DNA from: Phyllobacterium myrsinacearum
Lineage (GTDB): Bacteria; Pseudomonadota; Alphaproteobacteria; Rhizobiales; Rhizobiaceae
Length of the DNA: 64,000 nucleotides
Direction: 5' to 3'
Assembly (NCBI RefSeq): GCF_002980555.1
Contig: NZ_PVBT01000004.1
Coordinates: forward strand, 1-64,000
In this document: positions 60,767 through 64,000 of the stretch, in pieces
Layout of the letters: the number at the start of each line of letters is the position of its first letter
Position numbering within the stretch: position 1 is the stretch's first letter
The notes under the pieces: generated by a model
Seen by the model: only the letters and a program-made list of their open reading frames with translations
Database searches by the model: none
What the model was told of the DNA's origin: nothing
Translations under genes and position numbers: made by a program

Positions 60767-61681
60767 ATGCCATCCGGGAAACAGTCAGTTCCAGTGGATT
60801 TTCTGGTCCTGCACAATGCGCGTATGACTGTCCGCGTCGCCTCAAAGGGCGGTGCTGTGGTGGATGGCAAAACGTCGGATGGCCGTTTCTTTCTGCGTCC
60901 CTACATCGGGACGGAACAGGAATTCACGGTGCAACGGGCGGCATGTTTTCCGCTTGTCCCAATCGGAAACCGGGTCGCCGGCAACGGTTTCCACTTTACC
61001 GGTAGGCGTCGATCATTCGTTCCGAATACGCAGGAAAGCCTTTATCTCCACGGCGATGGCTGGCTTGGCGACTGGAATGTGCTGGAGGCATCTGTTGAAG
61101 CGGTGACAATGGCGTTCAGCCGGAAGGCGGATGAAAATTCCCCTTATGCTTACAGGGCAACGCAAACAATCCGGCTCACAGGCGCCACGCTCGACATGCA
61201 GCTTTCCATAACCAATCGCGGTGATGAGATACTGCCGTTTGGTATGGGATTTCACCCCTTTTTTCCGCGAACGCCCGAAACGACCTTGAAGGCATCGGCA
61301 GTCCGTTGGTGGACGGAGGCGCCATCGCATCTTCCCCACACCCTTGAAGCGCCGCCTGAGGATATGGTTTTTGCAGGTTCGACACCGTTACCGGATCGCT
61401 GGATCAACAATGCGTTCGAGGGTTGGGACGGCAAGGCCGCCATCGCATGGCCTGAGCAGAATCTGTCTCTGCGCCTGAAAGCCACGGAAGACTTCGCGCG
61501 GTTCATGCTCTTTGCGCCAGACACTGACCGGAGTTTCTTCTGCTTCGAGCCGATGAGCCATACACCGAATGCGCTGGCCTCTGTCGAAGCCGATCCTATG
61601 GGTCTCGCATTGCTGGCTCCGGGGGAAGAGATCAGCGGCGGATTATCACTGACAATTCTTGATGGGAGTAAAGTGCTATGA
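60767..61681 (+). CDS. Aldose 1-epimerase (mutarotase)-like enzyme
   Basis: A 304-residue galactose-mutarotase-fold protein. FPLVPIGNRVAGNGFHFTGR near residue 64 and LYLHGDGWLGDWNVLE near 90 contain the substrate Arg and His. MGFHPFFPRTPETTLKA near 160 has the catalytic-site His, and FCFEPMSHTPNALASVEADP near 264 has the catalytic Glu. It interconverts the anomers of the imported sugar so that the dehydrogenase gets its preferred form. It begins one base after araH and overlaps the dehydrogenase gene by four bases. Confidence 0.88.
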   Translation: MPSGKQSVPVDFLVLHNARMTVRVASKGGAVVDGKTSDGRFFLRPYIGTEQEFTVQRAACFPLVPIGNRVAGNGFHFTGRRRSFVPNTQESLYLHGDGWLGDWNVLEASVEAVTMAFSRKADENSPYAYRATQTIRLTGATLDMQLSITNRGDEILPFGMGFHPFFPRTPETTLKASAVRWWTEAPSHLPHTLEAPPEDMVFAGSTPLPDRWINNAFEGWDGKAAIAWPEQNLSLRLKATEDFARFMLFAPDTDRSFFCFEPMSHTPNALASVEADPMGLALLAPGEEISGGLSLTILDGSKVL

Positions 61682-62460
61682 CGAACCGACTTGCCGGAAA
61701 AAGGATAGTTATCACAGGCGCCGCGCAGGGGATCGGTCTGGCAATCACCGAGGCGTGTCTGGCGGAAGGTGCCCGGCTTTTTCTCATCGATCGGGACCGT
61801 GCATTGCTCAAAAGCACGGTGGATGAATTGCGGGCAAAGTCAATTTCCGTTGGATTTGCCGTTGTCGATATCAGCGATGGCGTGGCTGTTAACGCTGCAG
61901 TCAATCAGGCTGCATCTGAAATCGGTGCAATCAACGCCCTGATCAACAATGCCGGCATCAATGTGTTCTCCACCCCTCTTGAAACCTCGGAAGAGCAGTG
62001 GAATCGTAACTTTGATGTGAATGTCAAAGGCGCATGGAACTGCAGCAAGGCCGTACTACCTTCAATGCTGGAGCAGGGCGGCGGCGTCATCCTCAACATC
62101 GCCTCGACACACAGCTTTACGATCATACCGCAGACCTTTCCCTATCCGGTCGCCAAACATGCCCTGCTTGGCCTGACAAAATCGCTTGCACTCGAATATG
62201 CGGGTGAAGGCGTGCGGGTGAACGCGCTGGCACCCGGTTATGTGGAAACGCAGAAGGTGCTCGACTACTGGAACAGCTTTGAAGACCCGGCTGCAGCGCG
62301 CACCAAGACACTTGCTCTTCATCCCGGCGGACGCATCGCCTCGCCGAAAGAGATCGCGCAGGCGGCTGTGTTCATGATTTCCGATGAGTGCCCGTTCATG
62401 AACGCCGCCTGCCTTGTCGTGGACGGCGGACTCAGCCAGCAGCAACACCCGAATAATTAG
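61678..62460 (+). CDS. SDR sugar dehydrogenase (L-arabinose/D-galactose 1-dehydrogenase-like)
   Basis: A 260-residue classical short-chain dehydrogenase: TGAAQGIGLAITEA near residue 13, DRD after strand 2 (favouring NAD), NNAGIN near 89, the catalytic Ser in NIASTHSF near 141, and Tyr-x3-Lys in PYPVAKHALLGL near 156. The context (epimerase upstream, arabinonate dehydratase downstream) indicates oxidation of L-arabinose or D-galactose to the lactone. No lactonase gene lies in the window; it may follow or be unnecessary. Confidence 0.88.
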   Translation: MTNRLAGKRIVITGAAQGIGLAITEACLAEGARLFLIDRDRALLKSTVDELRAKSISVGFAVVDISDGVAVNAAVNQAASEIGAINALINNAGINVFSTPLETSEEQWNRNFDVNVKGAWNCSKAVLPSMLEQGGGVILNIASTHSFTIIPQTFPYPVAKHALLGLTKSLALEYAGEGVRVNALAPGYVETQKVLDYWNSFEDPAAARTKTLALHPGGRIASPKEIAQAAVFMISDECPFMNAACLVVDGGLSQQQHPNN

Positions 62461-62479
62461 CAAAGACAGAGCATCAATC

Positions 62480-64000
62480 ATGACGAAGAGACGATCCCAG
62501 CATTGGTTTGGCGGCAACGGTAAGGATGCATTCATCCATCGCAGCTGGATGAAAAATGGCGGGTTGCCGGATGATGCCTTTGACGGACGTCCGGTGATCG
62601 GCATTTGCAATACATTTTCTGAATTCACGCCGTGCAATGCGCATTTCCGCGGTCTCGTCGAACATATCAAGGCGGGCGTGCTGGAGGCGGGCGGGTTGCC
62701 GCTGGAATTCCCCGTCTTCTCCTGCGGCGAATCCAATCTGCGGCCAACGGCGATGCTGTTCCGCAATCTGGCGTCGATGGATGTCGAGGAATCGATCCGG
62801 GGCAATCCCATGGACGGCGTGGTCCTCATGGCAGGCTGCGACAAGACCACGCCATCTCTGGTCATGGGCGCGGCATCCTGCGACCTGCCGTCCATCGTCA
62901 TATCCGGCGGCCCCATGCTGAACGGCCGCTTCAAGGGAAAGCAGATCGGTTCGGGAACGGATGTATGGAAATTCTCGGAGGATGTCCGGGCGGGCGTCAT
63001 GAGCGAACAGGAGTTTGCCAATGCTGAAAGTGCCATGTCCCGGTCGCCGGGTCATTGCATGACCATGGGCACCGCATCGACAATGGCATCGATGGTTGAG
63101 GCATTGGGAATTGCCCTGCCGGGAAATGCCGCCTATCCAGCGGTCGATGCCCATCGCGCACGCCTTGCCCGCATGACCGGGCGCCGCATCGTTGAGATGG
63201 TGCATGAAGACTTGCGGCTTTCGGCGATCTTGAAGCGCGAAGCTTTCGCCAATGCCATCCGGATAAACGGGGCTATCGGGGGCTCGACCAATGCGGTTGT
63301 TCATCTGCTGGCCATTGCCGGACGGATCGGTTGCGAACTGTCGCTGGACGATTGGGACAGGTTCGGGCGTGACATTCCCACGATCCTCGACCTCATGCCA
63401 TCGGGGCGTTTCCTGATGGAGGATTTCTGTTACGCAGGCGGGCTTCCGGCCGTCATGAAAGAGATTGCCGGCCTGATCGAGCTTGATGCAATGACCGTCA
63501 CCGGCAGAACTGTGGGCGAAAACATTGCGCAGGCGGAAAATTTCGACCCGGAAGTCATCCGCCCGACGGAAAAAGCCTTGACGGCGCAAGGCGGCATTGC
63601 CGTGTTACGCGGCAATCTAGCGCCCTCGGGTGCGATCATAAAGCCGTCCGCTGCATCGCCTGGACTCATGCGCCATCGCGGACGTGCCGTGGTTTTTGAA
63701 GACATCGACCACTACAAGGCCATCATTGACGATCCGGCGCTGGATATTGACGAAACCTGCATCATGGTGCTGAAGAATTGTGGCCCCAAGGGTTATCCCG
63801 GGATGGCCGAGGTCGGCAATATGGCTCTGCCGCAGAAGTTGCTGCAGAAGGGCGTGCGGGACATGGTGCGTATCTCCGACGCCCGTATGTCAGGGACGGC
63901 TTTCGGGACGGTAGTCCTCCACGTCGCCCCGGAAGCGGCTGTCGGCGGTCCGCTGGCCTTGGTGCGCAATGGCGACTTCATCGAACTCGACGTTGACGCG
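62480..64000 (+). CDS. L-arabinonate dehydratase (IlvD/Edd family), cut by the window end
   Basis: An open frame of 507 codons begins at this ATG, 19 bp after the dehydrogenase stop, and runs off the right edge; the family has about 580 residues. Landmarks of [2Fe-2S] sugar-acid dehydratases are present: PVIGICNTFSEFTPCNAHFR near residue 39, VFSCGESNLRPTAMLFRNLA near 83, GVVLMAGCDKTTPSLVMGAA near 114, and RSPGHCMTMGTASTMASMVE near 188. GSTNAVVHLLAIAG follows near 270, and SDARMSGTAFGTVVLHVAPE near 470. The three cysteines for the cluster are kept (CN, CDKT, CMTMGT). The enzyme makes 2-dehydro-3-deoxy-L-arabinonate. The W-F-GGNGKDAFIHRSWMK start favours arabinonate dehydratase over IlvD. Confidence 0.9.
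   Translation, partial: MTKRRSQHWFGGNGKDAFIHRSWMKNGGLPDDAFDGRPVIGICNTFSEFTPCNAHFRGLVEHIKAGVLEAGGLPLEFPVFSCGESNLRPTAMLFRNLASMDVEESIRGNPMDGVVLMAGCDKTTPSLVMGAASCDLPSIVISGGPMLNGRFKGKQIGSGTDVWKFSEDVRAGVMSEQEFANAESAMSRSPGHCMTMGTASTMASMVEALGIALPGNAAYPAVDAHRARLARMTGRRIVEMVHEDLRLSAILKREAFANAIRINGAIGGSTNAVVHLLAIAGRIGCELSLDDWDRFGRDIPTILDLMPSGRFLMEDFCYAGGLPAVMKEIAGLIELDAMTVTGRTVGENIAQAENFDPEVIRPTEKALTAQGGIAVLRGNLAPSGAIIKPSAASPGLMRHRGRAVVFEDIDHYKAIIDDPALDIDETCIMVLKNCGPKGYPGMAEVGNMALPQKLLQKGVRDMVRISDARMSGTAFGTVVLHVAPEAAVGGPLALVRNGDFIELDVDA

Overview
The window reads as accessory-replicon DNA of an alphaproteobacterium of the order Hyphomicrobiales, most likely the Brucella/Ochrobactrum, Phyllobacterium or Rhizobium neighbourhood. 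The evidence is a RepC C-terminus at the left edge (repABC replication belongs to secondary replicons of this order), a SyrB-type regulator, an Ehu-type solute-binding protein, an oxidative AraFGH/arabinonate dehydratase locus, and a moderately high GC content by eye. No rRNA, tRNA or CRISPR array was seen. Species cannot be decided from the sequence alone.

Layout. 1-1.0 kb: end of repC and a small unknown gene. 1.7-7.0 kb: a detoxification-like group (two epoxide-hydrolase-type alpha/beta hydrolases, a glutathione transferase, a serine alpha/beta hydrolase, a LysR regulator). 7.1-10.1 kb: decayed DNA with a CoA-transferase relic, a methyltransferase relic, a DUF1801 gene, an orphan gene and start-less coding fragments. 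10.2-27.3 kb: the most unusual region. A long leftward gene series holds two complete polar-amino-acid-type ABC transporters, an amidase, a three-subunit HcnABC/opine-oxidase-like flavoenzyme, an Lrp regulator and a full-length extra copy of pheS without pheT. A LysR gene separates this from a rightward operon encoding a cystathionine-beta-lyase-like PLP enzyme, RidA, AhpC, AhpD and a methyltransferase. Together these look like uptake and breakdown of a modified, possibly toxic, amino acid, with PheS as a candidate protective subunit. The substrate is unknown.

27.3-37 kb: relics (HlyD C-terminus, frameshifted ClpP-like periplasmic protein, isoprenylcysteine methyltransferase tail) mixed with intact regulators (AraC-GyrI, XRE-MmyB, ArsR-AHSA1 pair, GbsR/MarR), small NTF2-like and ABM-fold proteins, a DUF3313 lipoprotein, an ICMT-type methyltransferase, a secreted hydrolase and a membrane LytTR regulator. 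38-40.5 kb: chromate resistance (rhodanese-ChrB fusion plus ChrA). 40.7-45 kb: cell-surface functions (CE2-type SGNH esterase, acyltransferase 3, O-antigen-ligase-like protein), ending at a near-perfect 35-bp palindrome.

45.4-53.2 kb: a PotFGHI-like ABC transporter, a LysR regulator, a creatinase and a GlxA-type AraC regulator, probably a creatine-use module. 53.3-55.1 kb: a SyrB-like regulator and a deleted IS6-family element. 55.1-64 kb: sugar catabolism. dgoD and a FadR-type regulator face araFGH, an aldose epimerase, a short-chain dehydrogenase and an arabinonate dehydratase cut by the window edge; a candidate operator overlaps the araF promoter. This set fits phosphorylation-free oxidation of L-arabinose and/or D-galactose.
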